DNA of 64,000 bases, from assembly GCF_013294025.1 (NCBI RefSeq), contig NZ_JABSNL010000003.1, positions 231,748-295,747 of the forward strand, in the 5' to 3' direction. The DNA comes from Flavobacterium aeripolare (GTDB lineage: Bacteria > Bacteroidota > Bacteroidia > Flavobacteriales > Flavobacteriaceae). A model generated the notes under the pieces. It had not been told where the DNA came from, ran no database searches, and saw only the letters and a list, made by a program, of their open reading frames with translations. This document shows positions 39,189-48,449 of the stretch, in pieces (the stretch's first letter is position 1; each line of letters opens with the position of its first letter). Both the position numbers and the translations under genes were made by a program.

Positions 39189-40963
39189 TGGCAAAATCAA
39201 AAATCACAATAGATTTCACCAGTGTACCTAACACTAATGATTTTATTAATATAAGAGAAACTAAAACAGGCCGTAATATTAATGAGCGGTTTGTGAAAAA
39301 TAGAATTTATGCTGGTGAATGTTCGCTGCCTAATTTCCAACCTAGTACTGGCACAAGTGATGATCGATTTCTTGGTTCTGTTGGTGATTTTTATTCCGCT
39401 GCAGTTGAAGCTGATTATAATCAAGACAATAAGTTTTTTGTATTTAATGTCAATGATTCAGAGGATTCAGGAATAGGTATTGTGACTATCGTTGCAGACT
39501 TTGATAATGCCGTTTTTGAAGTTGTTTCTAAATTTGCTCCTGCAACTATCACCATAACAAATGAAACCGTAGTAATCACTCCTCCAGTTGAACCTACGCA
39601 CTCCGTATCGCCTACTGCTTTGTTATTTGACATAAACAGCAATATTATAAAAACAACTGTGCAACCTATCAGCGTTAAGACTGCAGGAGCATGGAGTATT
39701 ACAAGCTTGATTCCTTCTTGGTTGCAACTGTCTTCCACTAGCGGTTCCGGAAACACTACAGTGCAAGCGAGCTTGAAAAATCAGCAGAGCCAGCAAGATG
39801 GGGACTATTCTACAGTTTTGGAGTTTAAATTTGGCAGTACAATTATTAATGTAGCTGTTAATCTAAGCGTTGAGCGCGTATTGTTCAATCCGTTTTTAAC
39901 TGATAAACTTTATTTTACTAAGGAGTTAGAGTACTTGAGTTTTGACACTAAAAAAACCGACACTTATTTTAAATTGAATGTTGATGTTACCGTTTTTGAT
40001 ATCAATACTAATGCTCCTACTGTTTACAACAGAGAATACGATTTTCCGCTTTTTCAAGGAAAAGGATTGTTTCATATCGGTACCATTGCACATGCGTTGT
40101 TAAACGAAATTGAAAATTTAAAGAATTATGTACCCTCTTTTAATACTAACTACTTGAAATCGCAAATTAAGCCGGTAGAAATCACGATTAATTTTTGTCA
40201 AAAATTCTATAATAATGACGATACGATATTGACCGCTGGAACAATTCCTGTTTTTAAAATGATTAAGGGCCACAAGCCGTTTGTGACATCAAGTCAATTA
40301 GCCTTATTGACTGTGGCGCAACAGGACATCATGAAAATCACTCCTGATTCATTTATTGGAGTTTCTTTTGTTTGCCATGAAAACACCACGCTACTAATTA
40401 AGAAAAACAATGCCTTAATTGAGAGCCACCAATTAACTCCTGATGAAAATAGCCTGATTCAATCTTACTATAGATTTACAAATGATTTCCAACCAGGAGA
40501 CAGTATCGATCTTATACTAGCGAATGATCTAGAAACAAGAACACAACATTACCTCGTGCATTTTAGCGGTATGGAAAGCACTTTCTTTTTATTCGAAAAT
40601 GAAAACGGAGCTGTTGAGCCTTTTGAATTTACCGGTAGGAGACGAATTTTCACTCCTGTAAAACATACTTTGTCACCAGTCTACAAGAATAGATATGCAT
40701 TTGATAAAAAAGTAAAAGCAGAATTAAGCCAAACAATGATTATAAATACTGGTTTTCTAGGAAAAAGTGATCATAAGATGCTTGTGGCTTTGACTTCTAG
40801 CATAAACGTATGGGCATCGATGGATGATGCGAGAGGGCCTTATTTAAAAGTAGATGCTACGACAACTAAAATAGCCAACCAAGACACTTCCTCTAGTGAG
40901 GAATCTCAAGACATTGAATTTAACTTCTTAGAAAACGCTCATGCTAGTATTTATCCACGATAA
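39188..40963 (+). CDS. Tail protein with a BACON-like domain
   Basis: A 591-residue protein that overlaps the tape measure stop by one base. Residues about 150-235 resemble the Bacteroidota BACON immunoglobulin-like domain (WSITSLIPSWLQLSSTSG, then SGNTTVQASLKNQQSQQDG, then STVLEFKFGSTIINVAVNLS). BACON domains are linked with carbohydrate or mucin binding. The rest is beta-rich tail-tip sequence. It probably lies at the distal tail, as the next gene after the tape measure usually does. It could help grip surface sugars. Confidence 0.65.
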   Translation: MAKSKITIDFTSVPNTNDFINIRETKTGRNINERFVKNRIYAGECSLPNFQPSTGTSDDRFLGSVGDFYSAAVEADYNQDNKFFVFNVNDSEDSGIGIVTIVADFDNAVFEVVSKFAPATITITNETVVITPPVEPTHSVSPTALLFDINSNIIKTTVQPISVKTAGAWSITSLIPSWLQLSSTSGSGNTTVQASLKNQQSQQDGDYSTVLEFKFGSTIINVAVNLSVERVLFNPFLTDKLYFTKELEYLSFDTKKTDTYFKLNVDVTVFDINTNAPTVYNREYDFPLFQGKGLFHIGTIAHALLNEIENLKNYVPSFNTNYLKSQIKPVEITINFCQKFYNNDDTILTAGTIPVFKMIKGHKPFVTSSQLALLTVAQQDIMKITPDSFIGVSFVCHENTTLLIKKNNALIESHQLTPDENSLIQSYYRFTNDFQPGDSIDLILANDLETRTQHYLVHFSGMESTFFLFENENGAVEPFEFTGRRRIFTPVKHTLSPVYKNRYAFDKKVKAELSQTMIINTGFLGKSDHKMLVALTSSINVWASMDDARGPYLKVDATTTKIANQDTSSSEESQDIEFNFLENAHASIYPR

Positions 40964-42827
40964 TTTTAAGTTAGACCTGACTTATTTAAAGGTCACTTTT
41001 TTAGAGCAAAATTCATGGTTTCAAGATGATTTATCCACAGAGTTCTCTTTTCCCTTTGATCTCTACATTGATTCAGACATCTCACGAAATAGTGGTTTTG
41101 AAGCGCATTATAACAGCATAAAAAAACAGAAAACGTTTCTAGGATATTTAGATATTGATGGAGATATCGTTGATGCCGTTTTGACTTTCTCAGGTAAAAA
41201 GGGAAAGTTGATCAGTGCCGTTATTAATTCTGGTATTGTGGGTTTTCCTTCATTTGATATGAAATTAGAAGAGCTTCCTTTAGAACAAAAAGCGGTGCCT
41301 GACATTATCGATGATGCATTAGCTGTTATTTTTCGTTCGTATCCTGAAACAAATTATAATTTCCCTCCTGTGCATACTGATAAATACGACCCTACAACGG
41401 ATGACTGGAACGGTTTTGGTAAAATAATAAATCAATTTAAAGCGGGAACATTTGTAAAAAATGAATTAGTTCCTGAAACCAACTTAGATAAGATTAACAA
41501 CATTATGCAGCCGTTGCCTTATCTTATGCACGTGGTCCAGAAAGCAGTGAATTATGCTGGATATACTCTTGCGGGCGATATTTTAAACGATTATGAGTTT
41601 AATCACGCTTTAATCTTTAAGGATGATGATTATTACACTCGTACGACACTAGAGGATGTTTCATTAACCTATAAAAACAATGAGTGGAATAGTGAAGCGT
41701 ATGTGAAAAGTGATTTTACACACGTTTTATTTGATAAATCAGTCACTATTCAAAACAAAGGAAATTACACGCTTTTAGGTAGCGCTTACTGTTTGAGATA
41801 CCGCTATAAAGATTATTTTGGATCATCACACAATGCCAGCGATGTTAGTCTGAAAATTTACAAAAACACCACTCAAATCTATAATTTAGACATTAGCGGT
41901 GATAATAGAGGAAGTTCTAAGTACACTGATAATTTTACGCAAGAGATTGATTTAGATTTAGAGCTAAATGCAGGTGATGTTATTCGAATAGTAAAAATTG
42001 AACCTCGAAGAGATTTAGACCCATCACCTACAGAAGATTATCCAGAGGCTATTTCTTTAAAGTTGATTCCTAGTCGCTACCTTACTGCTGATGGAACTCC
42101 TATAATTTCAGTTCAAAATTTGAAAGAAATAAACTTAAACCGTTTAGTTCCTGATATGACGGTGAAGGATTTAATTACCGTTTTAAAAAACTGGCACAAT
42201 TATGATTTTACCACCATAGGAAAAGTGGTGTATATGAATTTGATTGAATCAAAATTAGATAGAGCAGCTGCAATAGATTTGAGAGATTTTGAGATTGAAG
42301 AACCAGAAGAAGTATTCCACGAAGACAGAGAGTTTGAATTGTCATTTGCTGATGGTCTTGCCGACACTGTTTATAGATATGATTTTGCGATCATAAACAA
42401 AGAAGGAATCACGATAAATGGAGCTAGTAAAAACAGTGATTTAAAGCAAATCAAAATTGATGCCTTGCCACTGCCTGTTATTTTTAGAAACGGAATAACA
42501 ACGGCTTATAATTTTAACGATGAACCATCAAAGCTTAGAATTGTTTTTATGCGTCCAATCGCTCCTGGTGGAACCCCTGTTTGTTACCATAATGCTAATG
42601 TGCTAATTCCAAATGTTGCGCAGACAAAATTTAAAAACTGGTTAGATTTCAGAATCAATTCGAGTTCTTTTAGATGGGATTTTATCATATCTGCAGAGAA
42701 ATTCAAAGCGATAAAAATTCAAACATTAATTTATGCGTATGATAATTACCATGTGCTAGATGAAATAGAACGAGAACGAATAGACGATTTATGGTGGCGC
42801 ATTACCGCAAAAACCGAGAGTTTATAA
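40941..42827 (+). CDS. Baseplate / tail-tip protein
   Basis: A 628-residue protein overlapping the preceding gene by 23 nt. It is beta-rich (STEFSFPFDLYIDSDISRNS; DAVLTFSGKKGKLISAVI), with a middle segment PDMTVKDLITVLKNWHNYDF typical of phage hub or Tal-like proteins. The end (DEIERERIDDLWWRITAKTE) is aromatic. It is the last late gene and most likely forms the tail hub or baseplate. No catalytic motif is seen. Confidence 0.65.
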   Translation: MLVFIHDNFKLDLTYLKVTFLEQNSWFQDDLSTEFSFPFDLYIDSDISRNSGFEAHYNSIKKQKTFLGYLDIDGDIVDAVLTFSGKKGKLISAVINSGIVGFPSFDMKLEELPLEQKAVPDIIDDALAVIFRSYPETNYNFPPVHTDKYDPTTDDWNGFGKIINQFKAGTFVKNELVPETNLDKINNIMQPLPYLMHVVQKAVNYAGYTLAGDILNDYEFNHALIFKDDDYYTRTTLEDVSLTYKNNEWNSEAYVKSDFTHVLFDKSVTIQNKGNYTLLGSAYCLRYRYKDYFGSSHNASDVSLKIYKNTTQIYNLDISGDNRGSSKYTDNFTQEIDLDLELNAGDVIRIVKIEPRRDLDPSPTEDYPEAISLKLIPSRYLTADGTPIISVQNLKEINLNRLVPDMTVKDLITVLKNWHNYDFTTIGKVVYMNLIESKLDRAAAIDLRDFEIEEPEEVFHEDREFELSFADGLADTVYRYDFAIINKEGITINGASKNSDLKQIKIDALPLPVIFRNGITTAYNFNDEPSKLRIVFMRPIAPGGTPVCYHNANVLIPNVAQTKFKNWLDFRINSSSFRWDFIISAEKFKAIKIQTLIYAYDNYHVLDEIERERIDDLWWRITAKTESL

Positions 42828-42832
42828 AAACG

Positions 42833-42859
42833 AAAAGCCACTTATTGAAGTGGCTTTTT
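42833..42859. terminator. Bidirectional terminator between late genes and integrase
   Basis: AAAAGCCACTT (42833-42843) / AAGTGGCTTTTT (42848-42859) with a 4-nt loop. T-runs occur on both strands, so it serves the converging baseplate gene and integrase. The integrase stop codon lies inside it. Confidence 0.85.
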
Positions 42860-44053
42860 GTTTAATATCTCGCTCATGTTATGTATTTGTTTATCGGTTA
42901 TACTATCGACAATGTGAGAGTAGATCATTGTTTGCTTTATATCAGAATGTCCGAGTAATTTTTGTAAATGTTCTATTCTACCTTCACAGATTAGAAAGTT
43001 GGTTGCAAATGTATGACGCGCCACGTGGAAAGTTACCTTTTTCTTAATCCCCACAATTTTAGAAATTACTTTCAACTCCTGGTTAATATGTTGATCTGTG
43101 AACTTTCCTTCAAACAATCTTTCTTTACCAATGTAGGAAAGTGCAGCGTCATTGAGTTGTATTCTTTGAATTTTACCAGTCTTTTTAGTAAAAAACACAA
43201 GCGTGTCTCCAACTATATTCTCAGTTGTAATTCGTCCAATGTCAGATATTCTCAATCCTGTAAAACAAGAAAATAAAAACCTACCCAATATAGCTTTTAA
43301 GCTTTCGTTTATAAAAGCCGAGGTATAATAGTCATTTAGTTTATTTATCTCTTCTGAATCTAAGAAAGCTCTATTACTGCTCACTCTAATATTTTGAATG
43401 TTCTTATAATTAAGATTAGTAACAATTCCTTTGTCGTTTGCTATATGCAAATATTTCTTAAAGTTTTTCACCATGGTTTGGATAGTGTGAGGCTCGTGCT
43501 TTTCTACCTTTTTGAAATGGTTAATCATCTTATTTAACCAGTCGTCTGTTATCTCATAAAACAAAATTGACTCCTGGTACTTTTTTACTTTCTTGAGTGT
43601 AGACATTTGTTGCTTCCATGTAGAAAGTTCTTTTATCAGTTTTTGATTAACCATTTCTAGCTCCCAAAATTTAATAAAATCAATCCTAGATGTTGGGTTC
43701 TCATACTCATACATCAGCTTATCAATTGTCAGAACCTCTCCTCCTAACCTATAAGCAATTTCGATTTTATTAATATCACCTAATGCTTTTTCAATAATTA
43801 GATTGAAGTCTTTACTATGATCTGATTTGATTTTAACTCGCTGCTTCTTCTTGTCAAAATCATTGGGTGCACTTGAAATATGTAAAGGCAGTCTCTTTCT
43901 TTTACCATTTAAAAATATTTGCATGAAAAGGGCACATGTGCCATCTGCGCGAACGTAATCGTCTTTGATTACAATTTTCGCTGTTAACTTCCCACTAAAA
44001 TTCATTGGGTAGTTTTGTGGGAAGTAAACACTGTTTTTTTGAGATATTAACAT
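42842..44053 (-). CDS. int: Tyrosine recombinase integrase
   Basis: A 403-residue site-specific recombinase, next to the tRNA that carries attR. The catalytic residues are visible: Arg268 in FTGLRISDIG, His343 and Arg346 in HVARHTF, His369 in LLGHSDIK and the nucleophile Tyr378 in MIYSHI. A Lys in FFTKKTGKIQRI is the likely beta-hairpin lysine. The N-terminal arm-type DNA-binding and SAM-like core-binding parts precede it, as in the Bacteroidota Tn/phage integrase family. It is read away from the tRNA, in the same direction. It integrates and, with an unidentified excisionase, excises the prophage. Confidence 0.95.
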   Translation of the reverse strand: MLISQKNSVYFPQNYPMNFSGKLTAKIVIKDDYVRADGTCALFMQIFLNGKRKRLPLHISSAPNDFDKKKQRVKIKSDHSKDFNLIIEKALGDINKIEIAYRLGGEVLTIDKLMYEYENPTSRIDFIKFWELEMVNQKLIKELSTWKQQMSTLKKVKKYQESILFYEITDDWLNKMINHFKKVEKHEPHTIQTMVKNFKKYLHIANDKGIVTNLNYKNIQNIRVSSNRAFLDSEEINKLNDYYTSAFINESLKAILGRFLFSCFTGLRISDIGRITTENIVGDTLVFFTKKTGKIQRIQLNDAALSYIGKERLFEGKFTDQHINQELKVISKIVGIKKKVTFHVARHTFATNFLICEGRIEHLQKLLGHSDIKQTMIYSHIVDSITDKQIHNMSEILNKKPLQ

Positions 44054-44089
44054 ACGTGAGTTTTTTTTGGATTGACCATAAACCGCCGA

Positions 44090-44130
44090 AGGCGTGACAC
44101 TTACACCATATTGATGTAAGCATCACGCCT
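44090..44130. repeat. Inverted repeat between tRNA-Arg and integrase
   Basis: Outer arms AGGCGTGA (44090-44097) / TCACGCCT (44123-44130) and inner arms TTACA / TGTAA (44101-44105, 44115-44119). It is phage DNA lying between the tRNA 3' end and the integrase ATG. It has no T-run on the minus strand. It may be a weak stop for tRNA transcripts, an arm-type integrase site, or an excisionase site. Confidence 0.55.
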
Positions 44131-44143
44131 TTGATTTTTATGC

Positions 44144-44163
44144 TTTGTGGCCGCGACAGGGTT
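44144..44163. repeat. attR core within the tRNA-Arg 3' end
   Basis: The right copy of the 20-bp attachment core. Sixteen of its bases are the last 16 of the tRNA gene (T-stem to discriminator base), so the tRNA stays intact after integration. Confidence 0.9.
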
Positions 44164-44221
44164 CGAACCTGCAACCCTCAGAGTCGAAATCTGATATTCT
44201 ATCCAGTTGAACTACACAGCC
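44148..44221 (-). tRNA. tRNA-Arg (anticodon UCG)
   Basis: A 74-nt cloverleaf on the minus strand. The acceptor stem GGCTGTG pairs with CGCGGCC (wobble pairs included), the D arm is GTTC/GAAT, the anticodon arm TCAGA / TCTGA has loop TTTCGAC (anticodon TCG), a 5-nt variable loop follows, and the T arm GCAGG / CCTGT has loop TTCGAAC. Discriminator A; no encoded CCA. It is the integration site of the prophage. Confidence 0.96.
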
Positions 44222-44264
44222 TTATTTATAGAGCACAGATCTTAAATTTGCACTCTATAATTCT

Positions 44265-44714
44265 TTATACTAATAGTTTCTTTACAATAGCAGAGATTGT
44301 TTTCCCTTCGGCAGCTCCACCAAGTTGTGCAGATGCTAATCCCATTACTTTACCCATTGAAGCGATTCCAGAGGCACCAGTTTCTGAAATTATTTTTGCG
44401 ATAACAGCCTCGATTTCCTCTTCGCTTAATTGTGCAGGTAAGAACTTCTCGATTACTGCTACTTGAGCTAATTCTGGGTCTGCTAAGTCTGGGCGATTTT
44501 GTTCAGTATAGATTCTTGCACTTTCTTTTCTAGTTTTTACTAAGCGCTGTAATAGCTTTACTTCTTCGTCTTCTGAAATTTCTTCTTTAGATCCTGAAGC
44601 TGTTTGTGCCAATAATAACTCTGACTTAATTGCTCTTAATGCTTCTAAAGCTACTGTATCTTTTGCTCTCATGGCTGTTTTAATATCGTCCATGATATTT
44701 GTTGATAAACTCAT
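44265..44714 (-). CDS. YqeY/GatB-like protein
   Basis: A 149-residue soluble helical protein of the YqeY family, which resembles the C-terminal tail domain of the GatB amidotransferase subunit. Typical words are DDIKTAMRAKDTVALEALR, RTRKESARIYTEQNRPDLA-type (TRKESARIYTEQNRPDLADP), IEKFLPAQLSEEEIE and GKVMGLASAQLGGAAEGK. The ATG at 44714 (MSLSTNIMDDIKTAMR) fits the family start better than 44783. The exact role is not settled; it may act on tRNA. It sits at the end of the cell division cluster in this bacterial family. Confidence 0.88.
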   Translation of the reverse strand: MSLSTNIMDDIKTAMRAKDTVALEALRAIKSELLLAQTASGSKEEISEDEEVKLLQRLVKTRKESARIYTEQNRPDLADPELAQVAVIEKFLPAQLSEEEIEAVIAKIISETGASGIASMGKVMGLASAQLGGAAEGKTISAIVKKLLV

Positions 44715-45017
44715 AATTGTATTTTTTATTTTTCTAAAATTTTGAAAAGCACTTATTGACTTATCTATTTTGCCCAGTCCCAAAACTTCGGGAGAAGTTA
44801 AAGCATTTTGAGAGAAAATGGATTTTTTAAAGGGCTTAAAAAGCGACCAAAGGAAGCTCTTTTAAAACCGAATAAAAAACCATTTTGCGATAAAATCTTG
44901 CAACGTACAGCTGGATTAGGCACTTATCGAAAGTCTCAAACTGGCTACGAAGATAAAAAAAATAACCCGAAAATTACATTCAATTTTCGGGCTAATTTTA
45001 ACTTATGTAACAACTAA
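44715..45017. other. Gap between ftsZ and yqeY
   Basis: No gene is supported. A plus-strand frame at 44808-45017 lacks any family signal and runs into the ftsZ terminator, so it is not called. The yqeY promoter must lie near 44720-44790 but no clean TAnnTTTG box is seen. Confidence 0.5.
44953..44991 (-). terminator. Terminator of ftsZ and the dcw operon
   Basis: A perfect 10-bp stem CCCGAAAATT (44966-44975) / AATTTTCGGG (44982-44991); on the minus strand it is followed by a T-run. Confidence 0.85.
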
Positions 45018-46973
45018 TTAATCTACATTATCATGTAAATAAGAATTGTTTGATCGCAGTTGCAAATCATTGTTACTATCTGTACCTACTGAAATTCTTG
45101 AGTTGGTATTGTTAGGCTGATTGTTTGAGATGTCTATACCTAATCTTTTATAAGCTGGCTCTTTCTCGTACTCATCAATTTTTGAAACGTTATTATGAAA
45201 CTTGTAATTGAATTCTTTTAATTTCTTTCTACGTTCATCAGCTCTTAATTTAAGTGTTTCTTCAATAGTCATTTCCATTGGAGAAATTTCCTCAAATTTA
45301 GTAGCGTCTTGTGCAGACTTACCTACTTGCTTCATGGTAATATTCAATTCAGCCGGAACCACTTCTTCAACTACCTTAGGAGTTGCTTTTGAACCTAAAA
45401 ACTCGTTTTCAACCTCCATGTATTCTTCAAGTGAATACTTGATAATACCTTTATCTGACTGTTCTGTAACGGGTACGAACTGAGTAGGCTGATTCACTTT
45501 AATTTCGCGTGTTTCTCTAGAAACCTCAAATACCTGCTCCTCTTCTATTTTTGCAATAGGCTCTGGTTTAGATAATGGTAAGTCAAAAGAAAAAGCGGTT
45601 TGCTCTTGTTGCTTTTCAGTAACTGAAGCTAGTGACTCCCTAGCTTGAGCGGCCGCTGAAGGAGTGATCGTAAAATCCAGGTCGTTGTTAGGAGATACGA
45701 TTTCAAATGCAACATCTAAACTATTGATAAAAGCAGACATTGCCATTAATTCTTCGTTTCCTGCAACAGGAACTATAGGTTGTGGCGTTACAACAGGAGG
45801 AGCAGTAGCTTCTGGAGTTTCTTCGTCTTCTAATAGATCAAAAACGATGCGTTGATCTGTAGTTTTTGGACTTTCACTTTCTAAGTCAAATGCTGGGATT
45901 TCGTTTTTAGAAAGATTGTAAACACTTTTTTGCCCTTCTTCAAGCGTGTGTATAATTTTTTGCGGTTCGGTATTTACGATTCCGTTTTGTTGTTCGATAT
46001 CAAAACCAGTTGCAATAATAGTTACTGCAATGGCATCACCTAAAGTTTCATCTTCACCAACCCCCATAATAATATTGGCATTGTGACCAGCTTCGTTTTG
46101 GATGTGATCATTGATCTCTCCAATTTCGTCTAAAGTGATTTCATTTGAGCCAGAAACGATGAGCAACAATACGTTTTTAGCACCAGTAATTTTATTATCG
46201 TTTAATAGTGGTGAATCTAAAGCAGAAACAATCGCTTCTTTAGCTCTATTTTCACCTTCAGCGTTAGCTGATCCCATTATTGCAGTACCGCTATTAGACA
46301 ATACAGTCTTAGCGTCACGTAAATCGATATTTTGAGTGTAGTGATGTGTAATTACTTCTGCAATACCTCTAGAGGCAGTTGCTAATACTTCATCAGCCTT
46401 AGAGAAACCAGCTTTGAAACCTAAGTTTCCGTACACTTCTCTTAATTTATTATTATTGATTACGATAAGTGAATCTACTTGCTTACGTAATTTTTCGATT
46501 CCGATTTTTGCTTGTTCTTGACGCACTTTTCCTTCGAATAAAAAAGGAAGTGTCACAATACCTACAGTAAGAATTTCTCTTTCTTTAGCTAATTGTGCGA
46601 TTACTGGAGCAGCACCTGTACCAGTTCCACCACCCATACCTGCAGTAATAAATACCATCTTAGTATTGCGATCTAACATCTTTTCAATCTCAGCGATACT
46701 CTCTATAGCAGATTGTTGTCCTACATCAGGATTTGCACCCGCTCCAAGACCTTCGGTTAGGTTTACACCCAACTGAATTTTATTAGGAACTGAACTGCTT
46801 TGTAATGCCTGTGAATCAGTATTACATACAATAAAGTCTACCCCTTTAATTCCTTGTTTAAACATGTGGTTTATGGCGTTACTTCCACCTCCACCTACAC
46901 CAATTACTTTTATCACATTTGATTGGTTTTTTGGTAAATCAAATGAAATACTTCCAAATTCTGAGTTGCTCAT
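45018..46973 (-). CDS. ftsZ: Cell division protein FtsZ
   Basis: A 651-residue tubulin-like GTPase that forms the cytokinetic ring at midcell. The nucleotide-binding GVGGGGSNAINHM lies near residues 26-38 and the tubulin signature GMGGGTGTGAAPVIA near 110-124; the T7 loop is NVDFADV-type, near 210-230. After about residue 330 comes a very long, acidic, Pro/Glu/Thr-rich tail, giving almost twice the usual length of about 380. A conserved C-terminal block follows (YKRLGIDISNNQ). Long FtsZ tails are known in Bacteroidota. It is the last gene of the dcw run, 63 nt after ftsA. Confidence 0.97.
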   Translation of the reverse strand: MSNSEFGSISFDLPKNQSNVIKVIGVGGGGSNAINHMFKQGIKGVDFIVCNTDSQALQSSSVPNKIQLGVNLTEGLGAGANPDVGQQSAIESIAEIEKMLDRNTKMVFITAGMGGGTGTGAAPVIAQLAKEREILTVGIVTLPFLFEGKVRQEQAKIGIEKLRKQVDSLIVINNNKLREVYGNLGFKAGFSKADEVLATASRGIAEVITHHYTQNIDLRDAKTVLSNSGTAIMGSANAEGENRAKEAIVSALDSPLLNDNKITGAKNVLLLIVSGSNEITLDEIGEINDHIQNEAGHNANIIMGVGEDETLGDAIAVTIIATGFDIEQQNGIVNTEPQKIIHTLEEGQKSVYNLSKNEIPAFDLESESPKTTDQRIVFDLLEDEETPEATAPPVVTPQPIVPVAGNEELMAMSAFINSLDVAFEIVSPNNDLDFTITPSAAAQARESLASVTEKQQEQTAFSFDLPLSKPEPIAKIEEEQVFEVSRETREIKVNQPTQFVPVTEQSDKGIIKYSLEEYMEVENEFLGSKATPKVVEEVVPAELNITMKQVGKSAQDATKFEEISPMEMTIEETLKLRADERRKKLKEFNYKFHNNVSKIDEYEKEPAYKRLGIDISNNQPNNTNSRISVGTDSNNDLQLRSNNSYLHDNVD

Positions 46974-47036
46974 CTTTTATTTGGTTTTTAATATTAATTA
47001 TTAATTGTTGTTTTATTTTTTTTAGGCTCTACGGCC

Positions 47037-48443
47037 TTATTCTGCATTGTCTAAAAAATCCTTAATCTTATCGACATAACGGTCAAAAAATGATCGCTTA
47101 ATCTTATCTCCTGTGGACTCTTCGTTCTTTACATGATCGTTATTCTCTTTCTCTCTCTCTAACTTATCTTGCTCTTGTTCTAAGCGATCGCGTTCATCTT
47201 GAACTGGTTCTGCCTTAACAACAGGAACTCTATATTCTGGCTTAGGAGGAGCTACTTCGTCCATTCTAATTGCACTTTGCGTTTTGTTTTCGATGCTGTT
47301 CATCACTAAACCTACCGCAGTCGCATACAAAGGACTAGAAAATTCCTCATCAGAATCTCCAGCTAAGTGTTCGTTAGGATATCCAATTCTTGTATCCATT
47401 CCAGTGATGTACTCTACCAATTGCTTGATGTGTTTTAATTGTGCACCACCACCTGTAAGTACAATACCTGCAATTAACTTCTTACGAGGATCTTCATGCC
47501 CGTAAGCTTTAATCTCAGTAAATACTTGCTCAACAATCTCTACTACACGAGCGTGGATTATTTTTGAAAGGTTTTTTAACGAAATCTCTTTTGGTTCTCT
47601 CCCTCTTAATCCTGGAATAGAAACGATTTCGTTGTCTTTATTTTCACCTGGCCAAGCAGAACCAAATTTAACTTTCAATAATTCAGCTTGTTTTTCTATA
47701 ATCGAACAACCTTCCTTAATATCATCAGAAATCACATTTCCTCCAAAAGGAATTACTGCTGTATGACGAATAATACCATCCTTGAAAATAGCCAAATCTG
47801 TTGTTCCCCCACCTATATCGATAAGAGCAACACCAGCTTCTTTTTCTTCTTGACTTAAAACAGCATCAGACGAAGCCAATGGTTCTAATGTTAAACCAGA
47901 CAATTCAATTCCTGAGCTTTGAATACAACGTCCTACATTACGTATTGACGAAGCCTGACCTACCACAACATGAAAACTAGATTCTAGTCTTCCACCGTAC
48001 ATTCCAATAGGTTCTTTAATTTCTGATTGCCCATCGATTTTAAACTCTTGTGGCAATACGTGAATAATCTCTTCTCCTGGCAACATGGCCAATTTATTTA
48101 CTTGATCGATTAGCAATTGAATGTCTGCACCACCAATAACTTCTTCTGGATTATTTCTACTGATATAATCTGTATGTTGAATACTACGAATATGCTGACC
48201 TGCAATTCCTACTACAACATCTTTTATTTTGTAACCTGAATTATTTTCCGCTTCATGAATTGCCTGCTGGATAGACTGAATTGTTTGCGTAATATTATTT
48301 ACTACACCTCTAGCAACTCCTAAACTTTTAGATTTTCCAACCCCTAAAATTTCAAGTTTACCATACTCATTCTTTTTACCTATCATGGCAACAATTTTTG
48401 TTGTCCCAATGTCTAGACCCACTGCAATGTTCTCTTTTTCCAT
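47037..48443 (-). CDS. ftsA: Cell division protein FtsA
   Basis: A 468-residue actin-like ATPase that tethers FtsZ to the inner membrane. Seen: the phosphate-1 motif VGLDIGTTKIVAMIG near the start, VGIAGQHIRSIQ of the 1C domain, the phosphate-2 loop LIDIGGGTTDLAIF and the adenosine motif VLTGGGAQLKHI. The C-terminal amphipathic helix KRSFFDRYVDKIKDFLDN can insert in the membrane; a charged, probably flexible linker precedes it. It sits 6 nt after ftsQ. Confidence 0.97.
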   Translation of the reverse strand: MEKENIAVGLDIGTTKIVAMIGKKNEYGKLEILGVGKSKSLGVARGVVNNITQTIQSIQQAIHEAENNSGYKIKDVVVGIAGQHIRSIQHTDYISRNNPEEVIGGADIQLLIDQVNKLAMLPGEEIIHVLPQEFKIDGQSEIKEPIGMYGGRLESSFHVVVGQASSIRNVGRCIQSSGIELSGLTLEPLASSDAVLSQEEKEAGVALIDIGGGTTDLAIFKDGIIRHTAVIPFGGNVISDDIKEGCSIIEKQAELLKVKFGSAWPGENKDNEIVSIPGLRGREPKEISLKNLSKIIHARVVEIVEQVFTEIKAYGHEDPRKKLIAGIVLTGGGAQLKHIKQLVEYITGMDTRIGYPNEHLAGDSDEEFSSPLYATAVGLVMNSIENKTQSAIRMDEVAPPKPEYRVPVVKAEPVQDERDRLEQEQDKLEREKENNDHVKNEESTGDKIKRSFFDRYVDKIKDFLDNAE

Positions 48444-48449
48444 TATCTA

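Larger units (their letters stand above)
2544..44163. mobile_element. Complete tailed-phage (siphovirus-like) prophage integrated in tRNA-Arg
   Basis: The boundaries are a 20-bp perfect direct repeat (2544-2563 and 44144-44163) whose right copy covers the 3' end of a tRNA-Arg gene. The interval holds a tyrosine integrase beside the tRNA, a repressor and operator, a primase-helicase, terminase subunits, portal, protease, capsid protein, tape measure protein, tail fibre and lysis genes. No essential module looks broken, so the element may be inducible. A long tape measure and no sheath gene suggest a flexible, non-contractile tail. Nearly all genes are on the plus strand; only the repressor, one small gene at 12.0 kb and the integrase are on the minus strand. 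Confidence 0.93.

Noticed and set aside
44148..44221. Disruption of the tRNA-Arg by the prophage
   Set aside because: All stems and the discriminator base are intact because the phage core restores the last 16 bases.
44808..45017. A 69-codon plus-strand frame between ftsZ and yqeY
   Set aside because: It has no family features, runs through the ftsZ terminator hairpin and is opposite to the operon. It is most likely a chance frame.
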